A program made the translations under genes and the position numbers. From Coxiella endosymbiont of Amblyomma nuttalli (GTDB taxonomy: Bacteria; Pseudomonadota; Gammaproteobacteria; Coxiellales; Coxiellaceae): DNA of 64,000 nucleotides. The stretch spans positions 248,001 through 312,000 of the forward strand of contig NZ_CP064834.1 in NCBI RefSeq assembly GCF_018107685.1. The letters are read 5' to 3'. Under the pieces are notes generated by a model. That model searched no databases and was not told where the DNA came from. It saw only the letters and a list, made by a program, of their open reading frames with translations. Below, in pieces: positions 1 to 11,922 of the stretch. Every line of letters begins with the position of its first letter. Positions within the stretch are counted from its first letter, which is position 1.

Positions 1-678
1 ATAATTAGCCTTAAGTAAACCTATTTTTAAGATGAACCATGCCGTGAGTATACCAAGCTAGAGGAATTATGACGATAAAAAATGCTTCTTTGATTTTCGC
101 CAGAAGCTAAGTGCTATATTCACTCCTGAATAGGGTTGCCGACTTTCCCACTTAATTAAAGGCAGCGGTATTCATTTTTTAGTAGGGTTTCTTTGTGGTT
201 CTGCTGGGTAATTCTGCTTATATGGCTCTTATATGGCTAAAGCCTATAAGCTAAAGACAAAGTTAATTATTTTTTCCTCTATCAAATTATGTAGGATAAA
301 CATCTTTGCCGAAGTGTGTTACGTGGGATAATCGACTTGCTGTAAGTATTTAGAGACTAGACTCCACTATAAAATCTATAATTAAGCGATTACTTCAAAA
401 AAATAGACACACATTCTGATTAAAAAAAAGATTTTGCAAAGAAAGGAAGTGGGGGCACTGACGTGTGTTGAAAAGAGATCCCTTGATCTTTGTATATGGG
501 GAAGTAATGTGAAGTAAATTTTCTACGGAAAAAATAGATAGACTTTGACGAAATATATTTAAACTTAAATTTTCAAAGATCTGTAAAAATAAATATCCCT
601 AAACCTCGCATCACCATTAAAACCGGATTATGACTATACAACACTTGATAAAAGAAATTTTTACTTTATTACTTTTTT
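1..678. other. Gene-free AT-rich stretch upstream of groES
   Basis: No open frame here has coding character and I recognise no RNA gene. A short imperfect duplication (TATATGGCT repeated around 219-238) is visible. It may be eroded gene remains; nothing in it can be assigned. Confidence 0.5.
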
Positions 679-708
679 CCCTTGAATTTTTATTACTCGC
701 CCCTATAT
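679..708 (+). promoter_or_regulatory. Sigma32-like heat-shock promoter of groESL
   Basis: A CCCTTGAA box at 679-686 and a CCCCTATAT box at 700-708 are separated by 13 bases. This matches the sigma32 pattern (CTTGAA, 13-17 bases, CCCCATNT) with an imperfect -10. It lies about 68 bases upstream of groES. The groE (htpAB) operon of Coxiella burnetii is known to be heat-shock driven, so the placement is as expected. The call rests on motif and position only. Confidence 0.65.
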
Positions 709-775
709 GGTCTAGTGATTGTTGCTCACTTATCGATGAGCTTTTAACTTAATTTCTAATGGAGAGGGTTAGAGT

Positions 776-1066
776 ATGAAAATACGTCCATTACACGACC
801 GGATTGTCGTCGATCGTCTTGATGAAGAAGACACTTCAAAAGGTGGCATTGTTATCCCGAGCACTGCGAAAGAGAAACCTTCTCGAGGCAAAGTAGTTGC
901 CGTTGGGACAGGTAAGCAATTAGATAATGGCCAGTTGCGTTCTTTGGAAGTCAAAGTAGGCGACCAAGTACTTTTTGGTAAATACGCTGGCACCGAAGTG
1001 AAGGTGGGTGACAATGAATATGTCGTCATGAGAGAAGATGACATCATGGGTCTAATTGAAGAATAA
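776..1066 (+). CDS. groES: Co-chaperonin GroES (Hsp10)
   Basis: The 96-residue protein forms the heptameric lid of the GroEL folding chamber in the cytoplasm. The amino end [15 protein letters not shown] (from about residue 4) and the carboxyl part with [18 protein letters not shown] are typical of Hsp10, and the length is normal. A purine-rich Shine-Dalgarno sequence (GGAGAGG) precedes the ATG. groEL follows after 52 bases, so the two form the usual bicistronic operon behind a sigma32-like promoter. The last codons and stop lie in a 24-base tandem near-duplication: GAAGAATAACCGACAT at 1058-1073 is echoed at 1082-1097. Confidence 0.97.
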   Translation: MKIRPLHDRIVVDRLDEEDTSKGGIVIPSTAKEKPSRGKVVAVGTGKQLDNGQLRSLEVKVGDQVLFGKYAGTEVKVGDNEYVVMREDDIMGLIEE

Positions 1067-1082
1067 CCGACATGAGATTTAG

Positions 1083-2771
<1,689 letters not shown>

Positions 2772-2800
2772 TTAGTTTTATTTTGATAAGTCTCCCAACG

Positions 2801-2827
2801 AAAACCCTGCCTAAAGCAGGGTTTTTT
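2801..2827 (+). terminator. Intrinsic terminator of groESL
   Basis: The stem AACCCTGC / GCAGGGTT with a CTAAA loop is followed by a run of six T. It begins 30 bases after the groEL stop. It is the best rho-independent terminator in the window and has a GC-rich stem despite the AT-rich surroundings. Confidence 0.9.
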
Positions 2828-3147
2828 AAATGTTGTGAATATTTAAAATCTTTTAGTACAGTACAGATGATTATTCAAGTATATGAAACAGCAGTGAAAA
2901 GATCGTAGGAAGCAAGAAAAAAAGAAAGACTGTTGTGGCAAAGATAAAATATTATACTTATGGTTTCTGTTTGCATGGACATTTTATTTGAAACAGGTAA
3001 GTCAGAGAGAAGAGATGGGACTGGAAGTTTTTTCAAGCTCAAAATTAAGTCATTTCGGTTCATATAGTGTTAGTTGCTTTAATGTTGACTATTGCTTTTT
3101 GAAGCAACGTTAGACTGAATTTTAGAATACTGTTTTAGTTGTCCGGG
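2828..3147. other. Intergenic region groEL-gcvT
   Basis: About 320 bases without a credible gene. A short minus-strand open frame (2875-3063) has no ribosome site or recognisable domain. The only functional signal I see is the gcvT promoter just to the right. Confidence 0.5.
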
Positions 3148-3176
3148 TTGGTATAAGATAACCCATCACATATAAT
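3148..3176 (+). promoter_or_regulatory. Sigma70-type promoter of gcvT, nearly leaderless
   Basis: TTGGTA at 3148-3153, a 17-base spacer and a perfect TATAAT at 3171-3176 form a good housekeeping promoter. Transcription would start near 3183, only 2-7 bases before the two candidate ATG codons (3186 and 3189). No Shine-Dalgarno sequence is visible. This is a prediction from sequence only. Confidence 0.6.
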
Positions 3177-3185
3177 TTATGCAAT

Positions 3186-4259
3186 ATGATGCTTCGACGT
3201 ACATCTCTTTATAAAGAACACATTAAAGCAAAGGCTCGGTTTGTCAATTTTGCCAACTGGGAAATGCCTTTGCATTACGGATCACAGATTACAGAACACC
3301 ACCAAGTACGTCGGTACGTTGGAATTTTTGACGTTTCCCATATGGGAGTAATTGATATTGAAGGTGAAGATGCTTTTACGTTTTTGCGTTATTTGTTAGC
3401 AAACGATATCGCAAAATTGAAAGGCTACGCTTGCGCTTTATACACATGTATGCTAAATGATAATGGTGGTATTATCGATGATTTGATCGTTTACTATATT
3501 GCTCCTCATCATTATCGATTGGTTCTTAATGCTGGAGTGTGCCATAAAGATTTTACTTGGATAAAAAAACAAAGCCGATCCTTCAAGGTGATTGTCAATG
3601 AATGTTCTCAAATATGCATTTTAGCAGTACAAGGCCCAGCCATTTTTTCTTTAATTAGAGCTATCTTTAACCAAACAACCGTTGCTGCATTAGTTGCACT
3701 TAAACCTTTTCAGTTTATTTTGTCGGATAACCTATTAATTGCCCGTACGGGTTATACAGGAGAAAATGGAATCGAAATTTTCGTGTCAGATGAGGAAATA
3801 GGACGGGCTCTTTGGCAGAAATTTATTTATCATGGTGCTAAGCCCTGTGGATTAGGGGCGCGGGATACATTACGCTTAGAGGCTGGTTTTAATTTGTATG
3901 GAATCGATATGGATGAAACTACTTCTCCTTTTATCTCAAATTTAGCGTGGACGGTATCGCTAGATGATCCTGTTCGTCATTTTATCGGTCGTGCTGCATT
4001 AAAAAAGCAATTAAATGAGGGCATTAAAGAACAATTGGTGGGGTTGATTATGGAGGAGCCAGGTATGCTACGCAATCAACAAAAAGTTTGGTTAGCAAAT
4101 AACAAATACGGTAAGGTTACCAGTGGAGGATTTTCGCCGACGTTAGGTCACGCCGTTGCATTGGCTCGACTGCCTATTAAAATTGAAAGTACTCCTTATA
4201 TTGAGCGGCGAGGTAAGTATATTCCTATTAAAATAGTTAAGCCGCCTTTTGTTCGATAG
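3186..4259 (+). CDS. gcvT: Glycine cleavage T-protein (aminomethyltransferase)
   Basis: GcvT takes the aminomethyl group from lipoylated GcvH and passes it to tetrahydrofolate, releasing ammonia and 5,10-methylene-THF. The 357-residue length is normal. Family blocks visible include [19 protein letters not shown] near the start, FDVSHMG (residues 48-54), [12 protein letters not shown] near 92-103 containing the conserved folate-site aspartate, and [14 protein letters not shown]. Tandem ATGs at 3186 and 3189 are both possible starts. No Shine-Dalgarno sequence is visible and the promoter sits almost on the start codon. It leads the set gcvT-gcvH-gcvPA-gcvPB, separated from gcvH by 102 bases. 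Confidence 0.95.
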   Translation: MMLRRTSLYKEHIKAKARFVNFANWEMPLHYGSQITEHHQVRRYVGIFDVSHMGVIDIEGEDAFTFLRYLLANDIAKLKGYACALYTCMLNDNGGIIDDLIVYYIAPHHYRLVLNAGVCHKDFTWIKKQSRSFKVIVNECSQICILAVQGPAIFSLIRAIFNQTTVAALVALKPFQFILSDNLLIARTGYTGENGIEIFVSDEEIGRALWQKFIYHGAKPCGLGARDTLRLEAGFNLYGIDMDETTSPFISNLAWTVSLDDPVRHFIGRAALKKQLNEGIKEQLVGLIMEEPGMLRNQQKVWLANNKYGKVTSGGFSPTLGHAVALARLPIKIESTPYIERRGKYIPIKIVKPPFVR

Positions 4260-4361
4260 AGGTAAAAAAATTAATTTAATATCATACCTAGCTAGCTTCA
4301 TCATCAATTAATCCATAAAATAGATGGACTTAAATAAGCTGATTTAAGATAAGGATAAAAA

Positions 4362-4751
4362 ATGGCAAAGTTTCCTGTTGAACTACGTTATACCAGGCGT
4401 CATGAGTGGATAAAGAGAAAACGTGAGGATATTTTTAGAATAGGTATAACCGATCATGCGCAAGAACAGTTGGGTGATTTGGTTTTTGTCGAATTGCCGG
4501 AGATATATACGCATGTTAGTAGTGGGGACGAAGTAGGGGTGGTGGAATCGGTAAAAACAGCAGCAGATGTCTATTCGCCTTTAACCGGTGAGATTGTTGA
4601 GGTAAACAAAAAAGTATTACAAGATCCCGCTTTAATTAATCACGATCCTTATGGGGATGGTTGGCTATATTGTGTAAAAATCGAGGATGAATCAGAATTA
4701 GATCATTTACTGAGTGCTAATGATTACGAAGCTAAAATTAGAGAAGAATGA
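4362..4751 (+). CDS. gcvH: Glycine cleavage H-protein (lipoyl carrier)
   Basis: GcvH carries the aminomethyl intermediate on a lipoyl arm between the P, T and L proteins. The 129-residue protein has the lipoylation motif [13 protein letters not shown], with the target lysine at about residue 65, and the family opening [15 protein letters not shown] lies upstream of the ATG. Its stop overlaps the gcvPA start (ATGA), which suggests translational coupling. Function depends on lipoate made or salvaged elsewhere; no lipoate gene is in this window. Confidence 0.96.
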   Translation: MAKFPVELRYTRRHEWIKRKREDIFRIGITDHAQEQLGDLVFVELPEIYTHVSSGDEVGVVESVKTAADVYSPLTGEIVEVNKKVLQDPALINHDPYGDGWLYCVKIEDESELDHLLSANDYEAKIREE

Positions 4752-6130
4752 TGGCTTATATTCCTCATACGCCCGATGATATTCATAAAATGTTAGTCAC
4801 TATTGGTGCAGATAGTATTGAACAGTTATTTGATGAAATTCCGGTAGTATTACCTAAGGCTATCATTAATCAGGTTCCACCGAGATTAAATGAAGCAGGG
4901 ATTACTCGATTGATGGAACAACGAGAACCAAAAAAATGGCTATCTTTTATTGGCGCCGGTGCCTATGAACACCATATCCCCGCTGCCGTTTGGGAAATTG
5001 CAACACGTGGAGAATTTTATACCGCATATACACCATATCAAGCTGAAGCTAGTCAAGGTACTTTGCAATTAATTTATGAATATCAAACGATGATGTGTGA
5101 TTTGATGGAGATGGACGTTTCAAACGCTTCTTTATACGATGGTGCCAGTGCCTTGGCGGAAGGAGCATTAATGGCAGTTCGTCTCAAGCGAGGGAAGGAA
5201 AGACGAATTTTGGTGCCTACTAGTGTTAATCCTTCATATCGGCAAGTCTTAAACTCTATTGTTAAACAACAGAAAATTTCAGTTGATACGGTGTCCTTTG
5301 ATATATTGAGAGGTATTGTAGATCCACAAACTTTAGAAAGAATAGAAACAAAAGGAGTGGCAGCACTTATTATTTCTCAACCTAATTTCTTTGGTTGTCT
5401 GGAAGCAGTGGATATGCTCACTGATTGGGCACATGCCCATAATATTTTAATAATTGCAAGTGTAAATCCAACAGCAATGGTTTTAATAAAACCACCAGGA
5501 CAATGGGGGGGGGAAGGGGTAGATATCGTATGTGGAGAAGGACAATCTCTGGGTATTCCTTTAGCTTCAGGTGGTCCTTATTTTGGTTTCATGTGTTGTA
5601 GAAAAGAATATGTGCGTCAATTGCCTGGCAGAGTAATTGGCAGGACAACTGATTCCAAAGGACGGGAAGGATTTACATTAACTCTACAAGCACGCGAACA
5701 ACATATTCGCCGATCAAAAGCAACTTCAAATATTTGTACTAATCAAGGATTAGCGGTGACAGCGTCGACAATTTATTTAAGCTTATTAGGTGCAAAGGGT
5801 TTACATGAGGTGGCTTTATCTGCTCATACTAAGGCACGCTATTTATTGAGCCGTTTGTCCGCATTAAAAGGGATTACACCCGTTTTTTCAAGTCCGATTT
5901 TTCATGAATTTGGAGTTCGCTTAGATAAACCAGTGGAAACAATTATTACAAAGATGGCAGAGCAAGGTATTCAGGCAGGATATGCTTTAAGGAATGATTA
6001 TGCTGAATTAAGTGATTGTCTTTTAATTTGTGTGACAGAAACGAAAACTGATGAGGATTTAATTCATTATGAACAAGTGCTCAAAGATATCATCATTTCT
6101 ACGGAAGAGGAAATGCAACGATTAAAATGA
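4748..6130 (+). CDS. gcvPA: Glycine dehydrogenase (decarboxylating) subunit 1
   Basis: This is the amino-half subunit of the two-subunit P-protein, which decarboxylates glycine and loads GcvH. The protein has about 460 residues, slightly longer than usual. It shows IPHTPDDI at the start, [31 protein letters not shown] and a late [17 protein letters not shown] block, all typical. The PLP lysine is on the other subunit. The first ATG (4748) overlaps the gcvH stop; the adjacent ATG at 4751 is equally possible. Codons 253-256 contain a run of nine G (5505-5513), in frame but striking in an AT-rich gene. gcvPB follows after about 40 bases. Confidence 0.95.
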   Translation: MMAYIPHTPDDIHKMLVTIGADSIEQLFDEIPVVLPKAIINQVPPRLNEAGITRLMEQREPKKWLSFIGAGAYEHHIPAAVWEIATRGEFYTAYTPYQAEASQGTLQLIYEYQTMMCDLMEMDVSNASLYDGASALAEGALMAVRLKRGKERRILVPTSVNPSYRQVLNSIVKQQKISVDTVSFDILRGIVDPQTLERIETKGVAALIISQPNFFGCLEAVDMLTDWAHAHNILIIASVNPTAMVLIKPPGQWGGEGVDIVCGEGQSLGIPLASGGPYFGFMCCRKEYVRQLPGRVIGRTTDSKGREGFTLTLQAREQHIRRSKATSNICTNQGLAVTASTIYLSLLGAKGLHEVALSAHTKARYLLSRLSALKGITPVFSSPIFHEFGVRLDKPVETIITKMAEQGIQAGYALRNDYAELSDCLLICVTETKTDEDLIHYEQVLKDIIISTEEEMQRLK

Positions 6131-6170
6131 TTTTTACTGGTGTTTAGAAGTAACGATGCAGGTATATAGA

Positions 6171-7667
6171 ATGTTAATTTTTGAAAAATCACAGAAAGGA
6201 AGACGAACGATAGCACATGCGATTGCTAATATAATTCATGCTAACGATATTCCTGATAATTTATTACGACGTACTTTGCCTAATCTTCCCGAATTATCTG
6301 AATTAGAAGTGGTTCGGCACTTTACACAGCTATCTACTAGAAATTTTTCAATTGATACGCATTTTTATCCATTGGGCTCCTGCACAATGAAATACAATCC
6401 ACGTGCTGCTAATCGCTTAGCTTCGCTGCCTGGTTATTTATATCGCCATCCCTTATCTCCCACAAGATATAGCCAATCATTGCTGAAATGTCTTTATGAA
6501 TTACAAATAATGCTAGCTGATATCATTGGTATCGAAAGAATTTCATTAGCTTCAATGGCGGGCGCACAAGGAGAATTTGCCGGTGTTGCTATGATAAAAG
6601 CGTATCATGAAAGTCGTAATGATTATAATCGCATAGAAATGCTTGTACCTGAAGCCGCACACGGTACTAATCCTGCTTCAGCAGCGATGTGCGGTTTTAC
6701 TGTTAAAGAAATCGTAACGACAAAAGAAGGCGATATTTGTCTCGACAAATTACGAAAAATGGTTAGTCTAAAAACAGCCGGTATCATGCTTACTAATCCT
6801 TCTACATTGGGTGTGTTTGAAAGGGAAATTTTAGAGGTTGCAAAAATTATTCATGATGTCGGTGGTTTACTCTATTACGACGGAGCAAATTTAAATGCAA
6901 TTTTAGGAAAATATCGCCCGGGAGATATGGGCTTTGATGTCATGCATTTAAATTTACATAAAACATTTGCCACACCTCATGGTGGTGGAGGTCCTGGCGC
7001 TGGCCCTATAGCTGCTAATCAAAAACTCGCTCCGTTTTTGCCGATACCTATGATAGAGAAAAGTGAAGATGGTTATTTCTGGTTAACAGAAAAAGAATGT
7101 CCACAAACCATTGGCAAGTTATCTGCCTTTATGGGAAATACCGGTGTGTTATTGCGCGCTTATATTTATATGCGTTTATTAGGTAAAGAAGGTTTAGCAC
7201 GGGTGGCTGAGTTTGCGACATTGAATGCTAATTACTTAATGAAGCGGTTAGAACAATTGGGATTTACGCTCGCTTTTCCTCGTAGGCGTGCTTCTCATGA
7301 ATTTATTATCACTTTAAAACCGCTCACACGTGTTTATGGTATAAGTGCGTATGATGTCGCAAAACGTTTGCTGGATTATGGTTTTCATGCTCCCACGATT
7401 TATTTCCCTTCATTAGTTCCCGAATGTTTGTTAATTGAACCTACAGAAACTGAAAGCAAACAAACATTGGATTGTTTTATTGAAGCCATGCAAAAAATAC
7501 TGGTAGAAATTAAAATTCATCCAGATCTTCTACGAAATGCTCCCCATCGTCAATCCATTAGTCGACTTAACGAAGTCAAAACTGCTCGCGATTTGGACCT
7601 TCGATGGCACTCCATCAACTCAAAAGCGGATAAAATGGATAATTACATCAAGGAAAACAGTTTTTAG
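6171..7667 (+). CDS. gcvPB: Glycine dehydrogenase (decarboxylating) subunit 2
   Basis: This is the PLP-bearing subunit of the P-protein. The cofactor lysine lies in [20 protein letters not shown], at about residue 264. Other family blocks are [15 protein letters not shown] and [15 protein letters not shown] start at 6171 (MLIFEKS), where homologues begin and an AGG precedes. An in-frame ATG at 6156 would add five residues. The 498-residue length is normal. With gcvT, gcvH and gcvPA it supplies one-carbon units to folate. The shared dihydrolipoamide dehydrogenase is not in the window. Confidence 0.95.
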   Translation: MLIFEKSQKGRRTIAHAIANIIHANDIPDNLLRRTLPNLPELSELEVVRHFTQLSTRNFSIDTHFYPLGSCTMKYNPRAANRLASLPGYLYRHPLSPTRYSQSLLKCLYELQIMLADIIGIERISLASMAGAQGEFAGVAMIKAYHESRNDYNRIEMLVPEAAHGTNPASAAMCGFTVKEIVTTKEGDICLDKLRKMVSLKTAGIMLTNPSTLGVFEREILEVAKIIHDVGGLLYYDGANLNAILGKYRPGDMGFDVMHLNLHKTFATPHGGGGPGAGPIAANQKLAPFLPIPMIEKSEDGYFWLTEKECPQTIGKLSAFMGNTGVLLRAYIYMRLLGKEGLARVAEFATLNANYLMKRLEQLGFTLAFPRRRASHEFIITLKPLTRVYGISAYDVAKRLLDYGFHAPTIYFPSLVPECLLIEPTETESKQTLDCFIEAMQKILVEIKIHPDLLRNAPHRQSISRLNEVKTARDLDLRWHSINSKADKMDNYIKENSF

Positions 7668-7690
7668 ATTTTAGCAAATCTAGATTTTGT
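7665..7690 (+). terminator. Possible weak terminator of the gcv genes
   Basis: TAGATTT pairs perfectly with AAATCTA across a TAGC loop, followed by GATTTTGT. The hairpin begins on the gcvPB stop codon itself. It is AU-rich with a short U run, so termination would be inefficient. Confidence 0.3.
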
Positions 7691-8491
7691 CAGAAAATGT
7701 TTAATATATTACGTGTGAAAGAATTGATTACAACAAATCTCATTTTCTTTTTTTCCCACGCAAGAGACACTGAAAGTTTTCTTAATTAGGCACGATATTA
7801 GAAATGAGATATTATAACAGGCTTATTTAGCTCTAGTAAATTCCAAACGATGTGCTGACTCAATTTAATTAGTAATCTAACCCATAAATTAACGCGTTTT
7901 AGAGATAGCGTTATATGAGAGAAGATTTGCTAAAAGATTATAGGACAGGGGAATTTTTTTAGAGATACTTTTAAAGCTTCTTTAGGATTTAAATTTTTTC
8001 AGTAGTATTTTTTATAATGAAAAAATAAAATCAGTTTCCTATAGTGTATATAATGATTAGGTTTCCAATTTTATATAATAAATTTTATATACGATATCCA
8101 TAAAAAAAGGATATTTTTCTTTACTTTTATTATTTAAATTGTAATGAACCCACCGTTGCTGAAATTATGGAAATCGATGGAAATCTTTTGAAAAACTATC
8201 TTAGCTTAACAAGCGTTAGGCTCTAGAAGTTATTGTTTAGTGTGTAGTACAATCCGGTTAGCACAGGATGTTAACTCTATGTTTCCTATATTCCTATTGA
8301 TTTCAAGGTTTTTGTAGATTTGATAAATCAAGAGTGACACTACTCCTATATGTTTGGAAAAATACTTCCTAAATTATCAGATATCGTCTCTTTTTGCTTA
8401 ATTGGTATAAACAGGTTTCTATTTGCTTAATTGGTATAAACAGGTTTCTATTTTTTCGATGATTTTGTGCGATTTCACAATAGCTATTAGA
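7683..8491. other. Gene-free stretch gcvPB-dapB
   Basis: About 800 bases between two converging genes with no recognisable coding sequence. The only clear structure is the 29-base tandem duplication near its right end, listed separately. Confidence 0.5.
8393..8450. repeat. Perfect 29-bp tandem duplication
   Basis: Two exact adjacent 29-base copies (8393-8421 and 8422-8450), each beginning TTTGCTTAATTGG and ending GGTTTCTA. It lies about 40 bases beyond the dapB stop, in non-coding DNA. It looks like a recent slippage duplication rather than a functional array. Confidence 0.9.
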
Positions 8492-9220
8492 TTAGACATT
8501 CAAAATATTTTCAAGGCCATATATCAGCTGATGCAATTCCATAACTTTTTGACAAGCTAAGAATACCCCTGGGATAACGCAGCTGCGATCTGTGCCATCG
8601 TGTCGGATAGTAAGCGTTTCACCATCGCCACCGAAAATAACTAGTTGATGAGAAAATAAGCCAGGAAGGCGAACCGAGTGAATAGTAATATCATGTTTAA
8701 TGTCGCTGCACATATGATCTTCGTGTGCTTTTTTATTACTTTTTGATAGGCGTGATTGTTGCATCATTTGAGCGGTTTTGATGGCTGTGCCCGAAGGAGC
8801 ATCGATTTTTTGGGAATGATGCATTTCGATAATTTCTGCGTCTGCAAAATAGCGAGCAGCGTCTTTTGCGTATTTCATCATTAATACAGCGCCAAAAGAA
8901 AAATTAGGTGCAACGATCCCTCCTAATTTTTTAATACGAGATTGTTTATTTAAAGTTGCAATTTGTTTTAAAGTCAATCCAGTTGTACCTATCACAGGTC
9001 TCGCCCCAGACTGAATGATAATTTCAGTATTTTTAAATACGGCTTGTGCTGTTGTGAAATCAACCACTACATCGGCATTGGTAGATTGAATACTTCTAGA
9101 TAGATTATCCCCACGACCGATTCCTGCAACTAAAGTAAAATCTGATCGAGTAGCTATGCTTTTTTCGAGCACACGGCCCATTTTTCCATTGATACCATTA
9201 ATAATAACTCTAATACCCAT
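8492..9220 (-). CDS. dapB: 4-hydroxy-tetrahydrodipicolinate reductase
   Basis: DapB makes tetrahydrodipicolinate with NAD(P)H, a step toward meso-diaminopimelate for peptidoglycan and toward lysine. The 242-residue protein has the nucleotide motif GINGKMG (residues 9-15), GTTG at 79-82 and the signature [15 protein letters not shown] at 132-146, which holds the catalytic histidine pair and lysine. At 242 residues it is shorter than the E. coli enzyme but near what I recall for Coxiella. It stands alone on the minus strand. Its product feeds MurE, encoded later in the window. Confidence 0.95.
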   Translation of the reverse strand: MGIRVIINGINGKMGRVLEKSIATRSDFTLVAGIGRGDNLSRSIQSTNADVVVDFTTAQAVFKNTEIIIQSGARPVIGTTGLTLKQIATLNKQSRIKKLGGIVAPNFSFGAVLMMKYAKDAARYFADAEIIEMHHSQKIDAPSGTAIKTAQMMQQSRLSKSNKKAHEDHMCSDIKHDITIHSVRLPGLFSHQLVIFGGDGETLTIRHDGTDRSCVIPGVFLACQKVMELHQLIYGLENILNV

Positions 9221-9487
9221 AACTTAGACCATGTCCAACTACACTCTCTATCTTTACTTCGATAGAGCATATCATTAAGTCAGCATATATGAAACATGAA
9301 AAACCCAAACCTCCCTCTTTACTATATGAAGAGAGGATCCAGCGGAAGAAAGTATAATCGATCCCGGTCTTGATTTCATCGCCTTCCTGTTAGGTCAGAA
9401 AAAAAGCATAATTACAGAACCGACAGATTAACTAGCTGTGTTACTCACAGGCAACAACATCTGACAAACTAAGAACCTATTTTGATT

Positions 9488-10069
9488 TTAAGATTCAAAA
9501 TTTTCTTCAACGAAATGCCAGTTAATTACTTGCCAAAAATTATTGACGTATTTTTGTCGATTATTACGAGTATCAATGTAATAAGCATGTTCCCAAACAT
9601 CACACGTCAACAGAGGTTTTTTATCGTCCGTCATCGGATTGCCTGCATTAGCGGTACTCAACACTTCTAATTTACCAGCTTTATTTTTGACCAACCAGAT
9701 CCAACCAGAAGCGAAATGTTTATTGGCCATATCGGTAAACAGTTCTTTAAATTTGTCCATAGAGCTAAAATCTTCCCTAATAGCTGAAGCTAGCTTATTA
9801 GAAAGATTTCTACTAGCATTTGAGCTCATACATTGCCAATAAAATGTGTGATTCCAGCTTTGAGCAGCGTTATTGAAGATGCTCCCTTCAGATCCTCGAA
9901 TAATCTCTTCCAAAGATTGCTTTTCAAGAAGAGTTCCCTTAATCAGTTTATTGAGATTATCCACATAAGCTCGATGGTGTTTATTATGATGATATTCTAA
10001 AGTTTCCTTAGAAATGTAGGGATCCAAAGCATCTTTGGCATAGGGCAAATCGGGTAGCTTAAAAGACAT
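9488..10069 (-). CDS. sodB: Iron superoxide dismutase
   Basis: This cytoplasmic enzyme converts superoxide to oxygen and peroxide. The metal ligands are visible at the E. coli SodB numbers: H27, H74, D157 and H161. Gln70 in AAQSWNH is the outer-sphere residue position typical of the iron form. The length is 193 residues, as expected. There is no signal peptide. A strong GAGGAG ribosome site precedes the ATG. It is divergent from the peroxiredoxin gene starting at 10284, so the two together handle superoxide and then peroxide. Confidence 0.96.
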   Translation of the reverse strand: MSFKLPDLPYAKDALDPYISKETLEYHHNKHHRAYVDNLNKLIKGTLLEKQSLEEIIRGSEGSIFNNAAQSWNHTFYWQCMSSNASRNLSNKLASAIREDFSSMDKFKELFTDMANKHFASGWIWLVKNKAGKLEVLSTANAGNPMTDDKKPLLTCDVWEHAYYIDTRNNRQKYVNNFWQVINWHFVEENFES

Positions 10070-10283
10070 TCTATATTCTCCTCATTGATTTTTACGATCT
10101 GTTCTCAAAAAGACCAGGAAAAGTCGTAGCTGGGATTCACTTTCCCGTTGACCGCGACTGGACTTTACCTAACATTTTGACTTTCGAACGATACACTATT
10201 ACAGTTTCAATTTCTAGTTAGTTGACAAACAGATGATAAGGAACTAGATTAGCTGCTTTAAAATTGTAGTAGAGGTTATGTGT

Positions 10284-10892
10284 ATGACAGTTTTAGTTGG
10301 TTCTAAAGCCCCTGATTTTACGGCGCCAGCGGTTTTGGCTAACGGACGAATCGTAGAGAACTTTAATTTATCACAAGCAATTCAGAACAAGTATGGATTG
10401 ATCTTCTTTTATCCACTTGATTTTACCTTTGTATGTCCATCAGAGTTGATTGCTTTGGATCATGCGATTCATGAATTTCAAGAACGCGGTGTTGAGGTTA
10501 TTGGTGTTTCAATTGATTCGCAGTTTACACACAATGCATGGCGTAATACTCCTATTGGAAAAGGAGGTATTGGTCCTGTTCGCTATGCTTTAGTGGCAGA
10601 TATAACACATAATATTTGTCGAAGTTATAGCGTTGAATGTGTAGATGCGGGAGTGGCCTTGCGCGGTACCTTTTTAGTAGACAAAGAGAGCATAGTTCGA
10701 TCACAAATTATGAACGATTTGCATCTTGGACGCAGTATTCCTGAAATTTTACGCTTGGTTGATGCGTTACAATTTACTGAGCAGAACAGTGGTGAAGTTT
10801 GTCCCGCTAATTGGAAAAAAGGAGATATCGGTATGCGGGCTTCTCCTGATGGTGTTGCCAAATACTTAGCGGAAAACGCGCATAACCTGTAA
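10284..10892 (+). CDS. ahpC: Typical 2-Cys peroxiredoxin (AhpC family)
   Basis: This enzyme reduces hydrogen peroxide and organic peroxides. The peroxidatic cysteine is C51 in FTFVCPSEL and the resolving cysteine is C173 in GEVCPANW, so it is a typical two-cysteine dimeric enzyme. I choose the ATG at 10284 (MTVLVGSKAPDF) because AGAGG lies nine bases before it. The ATG at 10278 is too close to that site. The length is 202 residues. No ahpF reductase is next to it, so thioredoxin or another reductase probably recycles it. It is divergent from sodB. Confidence 0.93.
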   Translation: MTVLVGSKAPDFTAPAVLANGRIVENFNLSQAIQNKYGLIFFYPLDFTFVCPSELIALDHAIHEFQERGVEVIGVSIDSQFTHNAWRNTPIGKGGIGPVRYALVADITHNICRSYSVECVDAGVALRGTFLVDKESIVRSQIMNDLHLGRSIPEILRLVDALQFTEQNSGEVCPANWKKGDIGMRASPDGVAKYLAENAHNL

Positions 10893-10958
10893 AATAGCTT
10901 CTTTACCCTCTTAAGCCTGGACGGGTATTCTGTTTAAAAATGGGTGGTGGTTCTGTTT

Positions 10959-10984
10959 TTTATACTGCAAATTTATACTGCAAA
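10959..10984. repeat. 13-bp tandem duplication
   Basis: TTTATACTGCAAA occurs twice in direct contact at 10959-10971 and 10972-10984, in the spacer after the peroxiredoxin gene. Confidence 0.85.
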
Positions 10985-10990
10985 CTTTAG

Positions 10991-11152
10991 AGCGTATTAA
11001 TTGATGATCTAGTGAAGCAGGCTCATGTGTATGCAGAAACTGTTTTGATTGATTTGAGGCACGCTGTACTAAAAATAGCAAATAGCTCGCCTACTCCTGT
11101 GATTACAAGAGGTAGAACAGAACTGAAAAATAAGGGTGAATGCAACACTTAA
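10991..11152 (+). pseudogene. Possible short gene remnant
   Basis: An open frame of 53 codons ends in TAA at 11150. Its composition is protein-like (LIDDLVKQAHVYAET then VLIDLRHAVLKIA) but it has no ATG and no ribosome site; a GTG at 11012 is the only plausible start. I do not recognise a family. It may be the surviving tail of a gene that once followed the peroxiredoxin, or chance. Confidence 0.25.
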
Positions 11153-11298
11153 AAGAGCAAAAAGAAATTTTGGAGATAACAAGATTAAAGGGTTTCTTCC
11201 AAATAAAAAAGCTACTTAAACAAAATCGATAACAAGAATGTCTCTTCCCTTCTAATTGAAGGGGAAGAATGGAGGGTAGTACGGGGCTTTAATTAGGT

Positions 11299-11922
11299 TT
11301 AATTAAGTCGACTAATCTGGTTGTGGATATAGCAAAATAGCTCAGCAGTCTGTTTAGCATCATAGATAGCTGAATGAGCTTCCATTTTATCAAATGGAAT
11401 GTTTGCTTTCTGTAAAGCTTGTGCGAGTATCGTTTTCCCAAAAACCATGGCTGCTAGTGTCGCTGTATCAAAACAAGTGAAAGCGTGGAAAGGTGATTTT
11501 TTAATTTTACACCGTTTCATAGTAGTTTGAATAAATGTTAAATCGAAATGCGCGTTATGGCCTACAAGTACAGCACGTCGGCATCCATTTTTTTCTATCG
11601 CTTTTTCAACGAAAATAAATAAATCATTAAGTGCCTTCTTTTCTTTAACTGCAAAACGGAAAGGATGGTAAGGATCAATTCTCGTGATTTCTAATGAAGC
11701 AGGATCTAAATAAGCACCTTCAAAGGGCAATACATGACAAGCAAATAATTTACCTGGGTGTAACTGACCGTCTTTATCATATTCGACTAAAACAGCCGCG
11801 ATTTCTAAAATAGGACTTTTAAGAGGTTCAAGTCCTCCAGTTTCAAGATCGACTACAATTGGTAAATAACCACTGAATCTTTTTTTGAGAGAGGATATTT
11901 TAGAGTTATGATTTTTAGTCAT
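11299..11922 (-). CDS. rnt: Ribonuclease T
   Basis: RNase T is a 3'-5' exoribonuclease of the DEDDh family that trims tRNA and other stable RNA ends. The acidic residues are visible as D25 and E27 in VVDLETGG, D127 in HNAHFDLTF, and H183 with D188 in EAHSAIYDAK. The 207-residue length is typical. Its start overlaps the end of pyrC by eight bases, so translation is probably coupled. None of the four tRNA genes in the window encodes the CCA end, so end processing by enzymes of this kind is needed. Confidence 0.93.
   Translation of the reverse strand: MTKNHNSKISSLKKRFSGYLPIVVDLETGGLEPLKSPILEIAAVLVEYDKDGQLHPGKLFACHVLPFEGAYLDPASLEITRIDPYHPFRFAVKEKKALNDLFIFVEKAIEKNGCRRAVLVGHNAHFDLTFIQTTMKRCKIKKSPFHAFTCFDTATLAAMVFGKTILAQALQKANIPFDKMEAHSAIYDAKQTAELFCYIHNQISRLN

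Noticed and set aside
11240-11270. TCTTCCC/GGGAAGA hairpin as rnt terminator
   Set aside because: The stem has a bulge and no U-run follows on the minus strand, so termination is unlikely.
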